Positions 7,567 to 15,881 of a stretch of DNA of 64,000 nucleotides are shown here, in pieces (positions within the stretch are counted from its first letter, which is position 1; each line of letters starts with the position of its first letter). The stretch is from Lagierella massiliensis (GTDB taxonomy: Bacteria > Bacillota > Clostridia > Tissierellales > Peptoniphilaceae), in contig JAUNLT010000002.1 of assembly GCA_030532135.1 (NCBI GenBank), positions 1 through 64,000 of the forward strand, read 5' to 3'. Under the pieces are notes generated by a model. It saw only the letters and a list, made by a program, of their open reading frames with translations, searched no databases and was not told where the DNA came from. Position numbers and translations under genes: made by a program.

Positions 7567-8964
7567 TTAGATTTTTTCCCAAGTTACTCCTTCTCTAGTA
7601 TCTTTTAATTTTATACCCATTTCAAGAAGTTTGTCCCTTATTTCATCGGCTTTAGCAAAGTTTTTTTCTCTTCTAGCACTACTTCTTTCTTCAATCATAT
7701 TTTCTATATATTCATCTAAATTTTCTTCTTTTGTCTCTCTATTTAAAATTCCAAGTACTTCAGAAAGATTTACTAAAGTATTATATGTCTTTTCCAATAT
7801 TTCCTTTGAACTATCTGGGTTTAAATTTGTATTTGCAAACTTCACCAAATCATAAAGTGCCGTAATTCCATCGGCTGTGTTTAAATCGTCATCCATTGCT
7901 TTCTCAAAGTTTTTTATTATACTGTCAACTTCTTTAGATAAATTTTCTTCAATTTCTTTAGATTCTGTAATTTCAATCATTTCTTGAAGTCTTTTCTTGC
8001 CATTATAAAGTCTATCTAGTCCATTTTTTGTTGATTGCATAACATCTTCACTAAAGTTTATCGGTTTTCTATAATGTACTGAAAGTAACCAAAACCTTAC
8101 AACTTCTAAATCAAAAGATTTTTTTATATCATTTAGTAAAAAGAAATTCCCTTTTGACTTGCTCATCTTCTCATTGTTAACTGTTATCATTGAATTGTGC
8201 ATCCAATAGTTGGCAAAGTTTTTATTGTGTAGAGATTCTGACTGTGCAATTTCATTTTCATGGTGAGGAAATTGTAAATCTTCTCCCCCTGCGTGTATGT
8301 CAATGGTATCTCCTAAAATAGAACTTGCCATTACTGAACACTCTAAATGCCAGCCTGGTCTTCCCATTCCCCATGGAGACTCCCAAGCAGGCTCTGTTTC
8401 TTCTTTTCTCTTTTTCCAAAGTGCAAAGTCCATTGAGTTTTTCTTCTGAGAAGATACTTCAATTCTCTTTCCAGCTTGAAGTTCTTCAATGTTCTTTTTG
8501 GAAAGTTTTCCATAGTCTTTAGCTTTAGTTATATCAAAGTACACGTCACCATCAACATTATATGCAATTTTTTTATCTTCAAGTTCTTTTACAAAAGAAA
8601 TCATCTCTTTTATATACTTGGTTGCTCTAGGGTGAATCGTTTTATCTTCACAAAAGTTTAGATCTTTTGAATTGTCTAAATAAGCATCTATATATTTTTT
8701 TGTAATCTCTGTAAAGTCTACATCTTCCTGCTTTGCTTTTTCTATTATTTTGTCATCTATATCTGTGAAATTACTTACATATTTAACCTCATATCCCTTA
8801 TATAAAAAGTACCTTCTAAGTGTGTCAAATACAACCATTGGTCTTGCGTTTCCAACGTGAATATAGTTGTATACTGTGGGTCCACACACATATATTCCCA
8901 CTTTGTTTTTTTCTATCGGAACAAATTCTTCCTTTTGTCTTGTTAGCGTATTGTAAACTTTCAT
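7567..8964 (-). CDS. cysS: Cysteinyl-tRNA synthetase
   Basis: Charges tRNA-Cys. The protein starts MKVYNTLTRQKEEFVP and contains YVCGPTVYNYIHVGNARP with the HIGH-type motif HVGN, zinc ligands (Cys near 28, then LECSVM and HHENEIAQSE), and the KMSKS loop written KMSKSKGN. Length 465 residues is standard. The open frame extends farther upstream, but that part coincides with the T-box terminator; the ATG used here follows GGAGGAAAAG. It heads the cysS-thyA-folA-pspC series and is regulated by the T-box leader just upstream. Confidence 0.97.
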   Translation of the reverse strand: MKVYNTLTRQKEEFVPIEKNKVGIYVCGPTVYNYIHVGNARPMVVFDTLRRYFLYKGYEVKYVSNFTDIDDKIIEKAKQEDVDFTEITKKYIDAYLDNSKDLNFCEDKTIHPRATKYIKEMISFVKELEDKKIAYNVDGDVYFDITKAKDYGKLSKKNIEELQAGKRIEVSSQKKNSMDFALWKKRKEETEPAWESPWGMGRPGWHLECSVMASSILGDTIDIHAGGEDLQFPHHENEIAQSESLHNKNFANYWMHNSMITVNNEKMSKSKGNFFLLNDIKKSFDLEVVRFWLLSVHYRKPINFSEDVMQSTKNGLDRLYNGKKRLQEMIEITESKEIEENLSKEVDSIIKNFEKAMDDDLNTADGITALYDLVKFANTNLNPDSSKEILEKTYNTLVNLSEVLGILNRETKEENLDEYIENMIEERSSARREKNFAKADEIRDKLLEMGIKLKDTREGVTWEKI

Positions 8965-8982
8965 CTTTTCCTCCATTATAAT

Positions 8983-9160
8983 AAAAAAGTCCCTTGCAAA
9001 GGCAAGAGACGATTGTATTCGCGGTTCCACTCTAATTGATATAAATCCACTTAATGGTTTTAACGGTGCCACCGGAATGTATTAGATTCTCATAAAACAG
9101 ACGCATATTCCTATTAGAAATAAAGCATTTCACCACACTGCTTCTCTCTTAAAATCCTAG
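8983..9160 (-). promoter_or_regulatory. T-box leader of cysS with terminator
   Basis: On the minus strand the conserved T-box sequence AGAGTGGAACCGCG (9020-9033) is followed by a terminator stem GTCTCTTGC / GCAAGGGAC and TTTTTT (8983-9010). The upstream part with AGAGAGAAGCAG and GGTGAAATGC looks like stem I. Cysteine codon candidates for the specifier are a TGC at 9103-9105 and a TGT slightly nearer the gene; the register could not be settled. Uncharged tRNA-Cys is expected to favour the antiterminator and switch on cysS and the genes behind it. Confidence 0.93.
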
Positions 9161-9177
9161 ATAGTTTTTTTCTGTTC

Positions 9178-9678
9178 CTACTGTTCATATTCAATTCTTA
9201 AATTTTTTATTTCTTTAGCTTTTCCCTTTAACGCTTCAAGAATGATACCTGGTTCATCTACTCGAAACTTCTTAGTAATTCCTGAAATTACTTCGAAAGA
9301 TTTGATAGGATTTTCTTTTGGATTTTTTCCAAATATCAAAATATATCCACTCTTATCAGTCCCATAGTAAATACTATTCAAATCTTCATTTTTTTGTTCG
9401 TCATATTGCTTCCTATAACGAGATTTAAATAAAAAGTCCTTCTCAAATACCATTACTTTCAAATTTTCTTTATCTTTTTTAGTATCACCTACAAAAAACA
9501 ATACATCTTCAAGTTTTTTGGTCTTGAAATCATCATAGATAAGCCCATCTATATGTCCCCTCTTAATATTGTCAATGTTATATGTTTCATTGTATTTGTT
9601 AAATAAAACATAGGATGCAAAGAAAAGACTAGATAAGAATAATATTAACAAAAATCCTGTAAGTATTTTCTTTTTCAT
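9178..9678 (-). CDS. Hypothetical membrane-anchored protein
   Basis: A 166-residue protein not recognised as a known family. Residues 1-27 form a hydrophobic segment after MKKK, either an uncleaved anchor or a signal peptide; the remainder is a polar, Lys- and Glu-rich domain likely outside the membrane with predicted alternating strands. A GTG three codons upstream is possible, but the ATG has a good AGGTGA ribosome site that overlaps the end of gltX. It starts one base after the gltX stop and so is translationally coupled to it. Confidence 0.75.
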   Translation of the reverse strand: MKKKILTGFLLILFLSSLFFASYVLFNKYNETYNIDNIKRGHIDGLIYDDFKTKKLEDVLFFVGDTKKDKENLKVMVFEKDFLFKSRYRKQYDEQKNEDLNSIYYGTDKSGYILIFGKNPKENPIKSFEVISGITKKFRVDEPGIILEALKGKAKEIKNLRIEYEQ

Positions 9679-9679
9679 A

Positions 9680-11158
9680 CTACTCACCTTGTTGGTATTG
9701 ATTTAATCTCTTTTCTAAACCGTCTTTGCCAAGAATTCTTATAATATTTACAAGTTCTGGCCCGTGGACATTTCCAGTTAAGACTGCCCTCACTGGCATA
9801 AATAAATTCTTTCCTTTAACACCTGTTGCTTTTTGAATTTTCTTCATAATAGTCTTTGCAAATTCTTCGTCAACTTCGTCCACTTGAGAAAGTTCTTTCT
9901 TAAATGCCTCCACTAAACTTGGCACTTGTTCTCCTTTTGCCATTTCTCTTGCATCTTCTTCTACTATTCGAATCTCGTCTTCAAATAAAAAAGCAGACTG
10001 TTCTACTATTTCACTAAATTTAGAAATGGACTCTTGGAATGTAACTGCTATTAGTTCAAGTTTTTCTTCGCTAAAGTCTTCCCCTATAAGTCCTTTTTCC
10101 ACCATATATGGTTTTATCGCCTTTGCAAGCTCAGATACTTCCATATCTTTTATATAGTGTGAGTTTACCCAATCAAGTTTTTCTTTATCAAACACTCCTC
10201 CAGATTTAGAAACCCTTTTAAATGAAAATTGCTTAGTCAATTCTTCCATAGAAAGTATCTCTTCATTTGTTTCCGGTGACCAACCAACTAGAGCCAAATA
10301 ATTTATAAGCCCTTGAGGAAGATATCCCATCTTTCTAAAATCACCTACTGATACATCGTCATTTCTCTTGGACAACTTCTTACCAGATTTATTAAGTACA
10401 GTAGGAAGGTGAACATATTCAGGTGCTTCCCAACCAAAGGCCTCATACAAAAACACATGCTTAGGTGTTGAAGGAAGCCATTCGTCTCCTCTAACCACAT
10501 GTGTAATCCCCATCTCGTGATCATCCACTACAACAGCAAAGTGATATGTTGGAAAACCATCAGATTTTATCAACACTTGATCGTCCATATCATCTGTATT
10601 TATAGTTATTTTTCCCTTTATAGCATCATTAAAGCTAATATCTTTATTAGCAGGTAGTTTAAGCCTAACCACATGCTCTTCGCCATTTTTTATTCTTTCT
10701 TTAGCCTCTTCTAAGGATATTCCTCTACAAAAACCGTCATATTTTGGAACCATGCCGTCGGCTTTTTGTTGTTCTCTAATGGTATCAAGTCTCTCTTTAG
10801 TACAAAAACAATAATATGCCTTTCCCTCTTCTATAAGTCTATCCACATACTTGTCGTAAATACCAGCCTTTACCCTCTCCGACTGTACATAAGGTTTACA
10901 TTCTCCTATATCTACAAGTTTTCCGTCTTTGTCGAGAGTTACCCCTTCATCTATTTCTATTCCAGCCCAGTGAAGCTCTTTTATTAAGTTTTCAATAGCA
11001 CCTTCCACATACCTAGTTCTATCTGTATCTTCAATTCTCAATACAAATTTACCTTGTTGTCCACGTGCATATAAATAATTAAAAAGTGCCGTCCTAAGTC
11101 CACCTATGTGTAAGTATCCTGTTGGACTAGGTGCAAAACGCAATCTTACCTCTTTCAT
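9680..11158 (-). CDS. gltX: Glutamyl-tRNA synthetase
   Basis: Charges tRNA-Glu (and, where Gln-tRNA is made by amidation, tRNA-Gln). The 492-residue product opens with RFAPSPTGYLHIGGLRTALF containing the HIGH motif, has FVLRIEDTDRTRY, the zinc-free class I catalytic core, and KLSKRNDDVS as the KMSKS equivalent at about 253-262, followed by the helical anticodon-binding domain. AAGGAGAAATT supports the start. No T-box leader is visible, in contrast to cysS and proS. Confidence 0.97.
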   Translation of the reverse strand: MKEVRLRFAPSPTGYLHIGGLRTALFNYLYARGQQGKFVLRIEDTDRTRYVEGAIENLIKELHWAGIEIDEGVTLDKDGKLVDIGECKPYVQSERVKAGIYDKYVDRLIEEGKAYYCFCTKERLDTIREQQKADGMVPKYDGFCRGISLEEAKERIKNGEEHVVRLKLPANKDISFNDAIKGKITINTDDMDDQVLIKSDGFPTYHFAVVVDDHEMGITHVVRGDEWLPSTPKHVFLYEAFGWEAPEYVHLPTVLNKSGKKLSKRNDDVSVGDFRKMGYLPQGLINYLALVGWSPETNEEILSMEELTKQFSFKRVSKSGGVFDKEKLDWVNSHYIKDMEVSELAKAIKPYMVEKGLIGEDFSEEKLELIAVTFQESISKFSEIVEQSAFLFEDEIRIVEEDAREMAKGEQVPSLVEAFKKELSQVDEVDEEFAKTIMKKIQKATGVKGKNLFMPVRAVLTGNVHGPELVNIIRILGKDGLEKRLNQYQQGE

Positions 11159-11353
11159 AATTTCTCCTTCGTTCTCTAATATATTATAAGTTTATCTATA
11201 AATAGCAATTTTGGCAATGGTGATGTATAAAAAGTGATATGATTTTTATAATCTCCACAATTTAAACATAAAAATTACTCTTTTTCTTTTTATTTATTTT
11301 TCCGCTTTAATTGGATATAATATAAATACAATAAATTAAAAGGAGGAGATAAA
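11159..11353. other. Divergent intergenic region gltX / CWB2 gene
   Basis: AT-rich spacer holding the divergent promoters. A TATAAT (11316-11321) lies 33 bases before the CWB2 ATG with only a weak -35. Nothing else is seen. Confidence 0.5.
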
Positions 11354-13411
11354 ATGAAAAAGAAAATTCTAGCTCTAGTGTTGGCAATTTGCTTTTTAAT
11401 ACCTGGTGGTACATCATTTGCCAGTGAGAAAAAAGATATCGAGGTAGAGAGAATCTACGGCAGTAACAGATATGAAACATCTCTTAATGTCTCAAAAAAA
11501 CATAATCATAGTAGTACTTATAGCTTTGTTGTAGTTGCAAGTGGTCAAGATTACCCCGATGCTTTAGTGGCAAGTACTCTTGTAAATCAAGAAAATATGC
11601 CTTTGATTTTAACAAAAACAGATTCTATTTCTAATGAGACTATTTCAGAAATAGCAAGGTTAAAGCCTAAAAAAGTATATATTGTAGGTGGAGACTCTTC
11701 TGTTTCAGTAGCTGTAGAAAAAGAATTGGCTAAGCTTTTTACCGTACAAAGAGTAAAGGGAAGTAATAGATATGAGACCGCCAAAAAGGTCAATGAACTT
11801 AGATATAAGTTATTTGGTCAAGAAGTGGACGAAGATAAAATTATAAATTATGTTACAAGTGGAAAGAACTTTCCTGACGCCCTTTCAGCTGGTCCTTTAG
11901 CAGGAATGGACCGTAATTATCATACTTTCTGCAATTTAATACTAGCAGAATCCACTGAAGGTATTAAAAACCCGGTAATAATCGGTGGAAATAGCTCTGT
12001 TAAAGGTCCTGGAAAGAGAATTTCTGGCTCTTCCAGATACTTAACCTCTCTTGAAGTGGCAAAGGAATACAAAGAAAAATACAAATATTTAAATTCAGTC
12101 GTTATCGCAAGTGGAGAAGACTTCCCCGATGCTTTAAGTGCTTCAACAATTGCAGCTTACACTAATTCTCCTATTCTTTTAGTTCCTAAGGACAAAGATA
12201 TTGACCCTGCTCTTATCTCTTTCATTAGAGAAAATGTAAAGCATATTTATGTGGTAGGTGGAAGCGGTTCTGTTTCTGAGGACAATCTTCACAGTCTAAT
12301 CTATGATAAAGATTCTGCATTTGTCTACGCTAAAAGTAAACTACCAAAAGAACTTACAAGTACTCTCAGCAAGAGAAGAGAGTTGTCTGGAAATGAGAAA
12401 ATAGAGATTATGGATCTATTCTTGGAAGCTAATAGGGCAACTGAAGTTATTCCTAGTATAAGTGGAATAACTGCTTTAGACATTTTAGATATTGAAGATG
12501 ATGACTACGATGAGGATCTATTAAATAGAGTTGCCACTTATAAATTGTTCTCTAATATAGACGCTAAGGATATTGTTGGTTTTTTAGATAAAGAAGGAGT
12601 AGAAAACAAAGAAGACTCTAAATCGTACATTGACGTTTTAGCAAAAGGATTAATTTCTAACAATAAAACTGACGCTTCTGTAACAGGAGATTTATCAGAC
12701 CCATATGTTGCTTTAAAACTTGAAAAAGAATATGACAAGGCAAAAGTTTTAACAGGTCATAACCTTTTAAAAGCAGGTGTTGACTTAATTACAAATGATA
12801 AAGCTACTGGATTTAATATTGTAAAAAGCAACAAGGTGTTTGATTTTGATAAGGACAGAACTGTAGTTTACAGACACGACTCCATTGACCACATTCACCA
12901 GTTATTAGGTCTTTTAAGGTCAGACGGTCTTACAGGAAGAGTTGCAATAGAACCTAAAACTTCATCATATGAGTACAGTCTAGACTGGGGTCCTATACCT
13001 AAGCCTACTGAAAAATATGAAGTTGTAAAAGCTCCTAATGACAAGTACATTGCTAACGCTTTGGAATTTAATCTTTATATAGAATTTCAAGAACCTGACG
13101 ACATATATAACTTTAACTATGTTGTATTTGACAAGGCTACTAAGTTCGAAAATGGAATGAACTTCTTGAAAATAAAAGACTCTTGGTTTGTACCTCTATA
13201 TAGCGTAGATTTTGAATCAGAAAGTCCATATCACAAAATAATTGATAATACTTTAGTTGATGGGGATTATACTCTTCACAGTTTTAGTAAAGAAGAGGAC
13301 TCTCCTGCGATTATTAAGTCTTTAAACTCTAGTTTAAATACAGATAAGGCAAAAGCTTTTGATATTTATGTAAATGAGATTTTCTATGAATATTTACATG
13401 GTGAAAAGTAG
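11354..13411 (+). CDS. CWB2-repeat surface protein with unknown C-terminal domain (copy 1)
   Basis: A 685-residue secreted protein. Residues 1-24 are a signal peptide ending TSFAS. Three CWB2 repeats follow at about 30-122, 123-218 and 219-325 (RYETSLNVSK, RYETAKKVNE, RYLTSLEVAK, each with a PDAL segment and a VVGG segment), which should bind wall polymers. The remaining 350 residues form a domain I do not recognise, rich in aromatic and acidic residues and conserved with the neighbouring copy, notably RHDSIDHIHQLLG and the SLDWGPIPKPTEKYE segment. AGGAGGAGAT precedes the ATG. It is a tandem paralogue of the next gene. Confidence 0.9.
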   Translation: MKKKILALVLAICFLIPGGTSFASEKKDIEVERIYGSNRYETSLNVSKKHNHSSTYSFVVVASGQDYPDALVASTLVNQENMPLILTKTDSISNETISEIARLKPKKVYIVGGDSSVSVAVEKELAKLFTVQRVKGSNRYETAKKVNELRYKLFGQEVDEDKIINYVTSGKNFPDALSAGPLAGMDRNYHTFCNLILAESTEGIKNPVIIGGNSSVKGPGKRISGSSRYLTSLEVAKEYKEKYKYLNSVVIASGEDFPDALSASTIAAYTNSPILLVPKDKDIDPALISFIRENVKHIYVVGGSGSVSEDNLHSLIYDKDSAFVYAKSKLPKELTSTLSKRRELSGNEKIEIMDLFLEANRATEVIPSISGITALDILDIEDDDYDEDLLNRVATYKLFSNIDAKDIVGFLDKEGVENKEDSKSYIDVLAKGLISNNKTDASVTGDLSDPYVALKLEKEYDKAKVLTGHNLLKAGVDLITNDKATGFNIVKSNKVFDFDKDRTVVYRHDSIDHIHQLLGLLRSDGLTGRVAIEPKTSSYEYSLDWGPIPKPTEKYEVVKAPNDKYIANALEFNLYIEFQEPDDIYNFNYVVFDKATKFENGMNFLKIKDSWFVPLYSVDFESESPYHKIIDNTLVDGDYTLHSFSKEEDSPAIIKSLNSSLNTDKAKAFDIYVNEIFYEYLHGEK
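12737..13050 (+). repeat. 314-bp identical tract, copy 1
   Basis: Identical base for base to 15152-15465 in the neighbouring paralogue, from AAGGCAAAAG to GACAAGTACAT, while flanking coding sequence differs at many positions including silent ones. The sharp borders suggest recent gene conversion or strong constraint. Confidence 0.9.
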
Positions 13412-13747
13412 ACATATAATACAAAAAAATAAATTGAACTTTTAATTATGTAGCTTATTTCTTAATATTTAATCGGCATAAAGGCGTTGACCTTTGTGCC
13501 GATTTTTTAATATAAACAGAATTTTATATTTAATTAAACTTCTAAGAAGTTACACAAAAAATGATCTTATATAAACCTATATTACAATAAATTTATATGC
13601 GCAATATCTTATTTTATATATTAACTTGAAATTAGTATTATATCTATTTTTTCTTACCTATGTATAAATCTTATATTTTAAAATTTATTTAATATGTTAC
13701 TTTACTGTGGTATAATATTAATATAATAAATTGAAGGAGGAGATGAC
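13412..13747. other. Spacer between the tandem CWB2 genes
   Basis: Contains the terminator of copy 1 and, before copy 2, an extended -10 promoter element TGG-TATAAT (13708-13716) about 33 bases from the ATG with a weak -35. The rest is AT-rich with no gene. Confidence 0.6.
13471..13510 (+). terminator. Terminator of first CWB2 paralogue
   Basis: A 14-bp stem AATCGGCATAAAGG / CCTTTGTGCCGATT (one G-T pair), six-base loop, then TTTTTT. The arms nearly match the katA terminator at 568-597. Confidence 0.85.
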
Positions 13748-15841
13748 ATGAAAAAAAGATTTCTAGCTCTAGTGTTGGCAATTTGCTTTTTAATACCTGG
13801 TGGTACATCATTTGCCAGTGAGAAAAAAGATATCCGGGTAGAGAGAATCTTCGGTAGTAACAGATATGAAACTTCTGTTAATATCTCAAAAAATATATTT
13901 GATTGTGACGATGATACTGTTGACGCTGCTGTAGTTGCAAGTGGTCAAGATTACCCTGATGCTTTAGTGGCAAGTGCACTTGTAAATCAAGAAAAAATAC
14001 CACTTTATTTAACAAAAACAGATTCTATCTCTAATGAGACTATTTCGGAAATAGCAAGATTAAAGCCTAAAAAAGTATATATTGTAGGTGGAGACTCTTC
14101 TGTTTCAGTAGCTGTAGAAAAAGAATTGACTAAGCTTTTTACCGTACAAAGAGTAAAAGGAAGTAATAGATACGAAACTTCTAAAAAGGTAAATGAACTT
14201 AGATATGAATTGTTAAGCGAAGAATTGGACGAAGATAAAATCGTAAACTATGTTACCAGTGGACAGAACTTTCCTGACGCCCTTTCAGCTGGTCCTCTAG
14301 CAGGTATGTTGGATATGGATGGTAATGGTTTTGCCAATCTAGTACTAGCAGAATCCAATAAAGGCATTAAAAACCCAGTTATGATTGGTGGAGATGGCTC
14401 TGTTAAAGGCTCTGGAAAAAGAATCTCCGGTCCTTCCAGATACTTAACTTCTCTTGAAGTGGCAAAGGCATACAAAGAAAAGTTTGGAGAATTATACACT
14501 GTTGTAGTGGCAAGTGGAGAAGACTTCCCCGACGCTTTAAGTGCTTCAACTGTTGCAGCTTATCATAGTTCTCCTATTCTTTTAGTACCTAAGGACAAAG
14601 ATATTGACCCTGCTCTTATCTCTTTCATTAGAGAAAATGCAAATAATATTATTGTAGTAGGTGGAAACGGTTCTGTTTCTGAGGAAAATCTTCACAGTCT
14701 AATCTATGATAAAGATTCTGCATTTGCCTATGCCAAAAGTAAAGTACCTAAAGAATTTTCAAGTACCATTAGTAAAAAAAGATATCTTACAGGATATGAA
14801 AAGATCGATATTATAGAATTATTCTTAGATGCTAACAATGCAATTGAAGCTGTTTCTAGTATATGGAAAGAAACCGCTCTAAACATATTAGGTCTTAAAG
14901 ATGATACTTACGATATAGATCTGCTAGTTAGAGTTGCCACTTATAAATTGTTTTCTAATATAGATACTAAGGATATTGTTGGCTTTTTAGATGTCAATGG
15001 TTCAAAGATACGTTCTTTAAATAAAGAAGACTTAAAGCCATACATTGACGTTTTGGCAAAAGGATTAATTTCTAACAATAAAACTGACGCTTCTATAATA
15101 GGAGATTTGTCAGACCCATATGTGGCTTTAAAACTTGGAAAAGAATATGAAAAGGCAAAAGTTTTAACAGGTCATAACCTTTTAAAAGCAGGTGTTGACT
15201 TAATTACAAATGATAAAGCTACTGGATTTAATATTGTAAAAAGCAACAAGGTGTTTGATTTTGATAAGGACAGAACTGTAGTTTACAGACACGACTCCAT
15301 TGACCACATTCACCAGTTATTAGGTCTTTTAAGGTCAGACGGTCTTACAGGAAGAGTTGCAATAGAACCTAAAACTTCATCATATGAGTACAGTCTAGAC
15401 TGGGGTCCTATACCTAAGCCTACTGAAAAATATGAAGTTGTAAAAGCTCCTAATGACAAGTACATCGCAAATGCTTTGGAATTTAACCTTTATATAGAAT
15501 TTCAAAACCCTTACCACATGTATAAATTTAACTCTCTAGTATATTACGATGCTACTAGGTTTGAAAATAGACTATACGATAAGAAAATCAAAGACTCTTG
15601 GTTTGTGCCTCTATATAGCGTAGATTCTGATGAAATGTACGATCCGTATTACAAAATAATTGACAATACTTTAGTTGATGGAGATTATACTCTTCACAGT
15701 TTTAGTAAAGAAGAAGACTCTCCTGAAATTATTAAGTCTTTAAACTCTAGTCTAAAGACAGATAAGGCAAAAGCTCTTGATATTTATGTAAATAGGATTT
15801 TCTATAAATTTTTACATGGTGAAAAAGAGGAATTTTCATAA
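13748..15841 (+). CDS. CWB2-repeat surface protein with unknown C-terminal domain (copy 2)
   Basis: A 697-residue paralogue of the preceding gene with the same architecture: signal peptide almost identical to copy 1, three CWB2 repeats at about 30-330 (RYETSVNISK, RYETSKKVNE, RYLTSLEVAK) and the same unrecognised C-terminal domain. It differs by small insertions in the first repeat and around residues 410-425, and shares a 314-bp tract of complete nucleotide identity with copy 1. An AAGGAGGAGATGAC ribosome site supports the ATG. A separate promoter and terminator suggest the two copies can be expressed independently. Confidence 0.9.
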   Translation: MKKRFLALVLAICFLIPGGTSFASEKKDIRVERIFGSNRYETSVNISKNIFDCDDDTVDAAVVASGQDYPDALVASALVNQEKIPLYLTKTDSISNETISEIARLKPKKVYIVGGDSSVSVAVEKELTKLFTVQRVKGSNRYETSKKVNELRYELLSEELDEDKIVNYVTSGQNFPDALSAGPLAGMLDMDGNGFANLVLAESNKGIKNPVMIGGDGSVKGSGKRISGPSRYLTSLEVAKAYKEKFGELYTVVVASGEDFPDALSASTVAAYHSSPILLVPKDKDIDPALISFIRENANNIIVVGGNGSVSEENLHSLIYDKDSAFAYAKSKVPKEFSSTISKKRYLTGYEKIDIIELFLDANNAIEAVSSIWKETALNILGLKDDTYDIDLLVRVATYKLFSNIDTKDIVGFLDVNGSKIRSLNKEDLKPYIDVLAKGLISNNKTDASIIGDLSDPYVALKLGKEYEKAKVLTGHNLLKAGVDLITNDKATGFNIVKSNKVFDFDKDRTVVYRHDSIDHIHQLLGLLRSDGLTGRVAIEPKTSSYEYSLDWGPIPKPTEKYEVVKAPNDKYIANALEFNLYIEFQNPYHMYKFNSLVYYDATRFENRLYDKKIKDSWFVPLYSVDSDEMYDPYYKIIDNTLVDGDYTLHSFSKEEDSPEIIKSLNSSLKTDKAKALDIYVNRIFYKFLHGEKEEFS
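15152..15465 (+). repeat. 314-bp identical tract, copy 2
   Basis: Second copy of the identical segment found at 12737-13050. It encodes the middle of the unknown C-terminal domain. Confidence 0.9.
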
Positions 15842-15843
15842 TT

Positions 15844-15874
15844 AAAAAAAGCATGGTTTTCCATGCTTTTTTTA
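15844..15874. terminator. Bidirectional terminator between CWB2 gene and purH
   Basis: A7-GCATGG-TTTT-CCATGC-T8: a symmetric hairpin with A and T runs on both sides, serving the convergent genes on both strands. Confidence 0.9.
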
Positions 15875-15881
15875 ATTGTAA

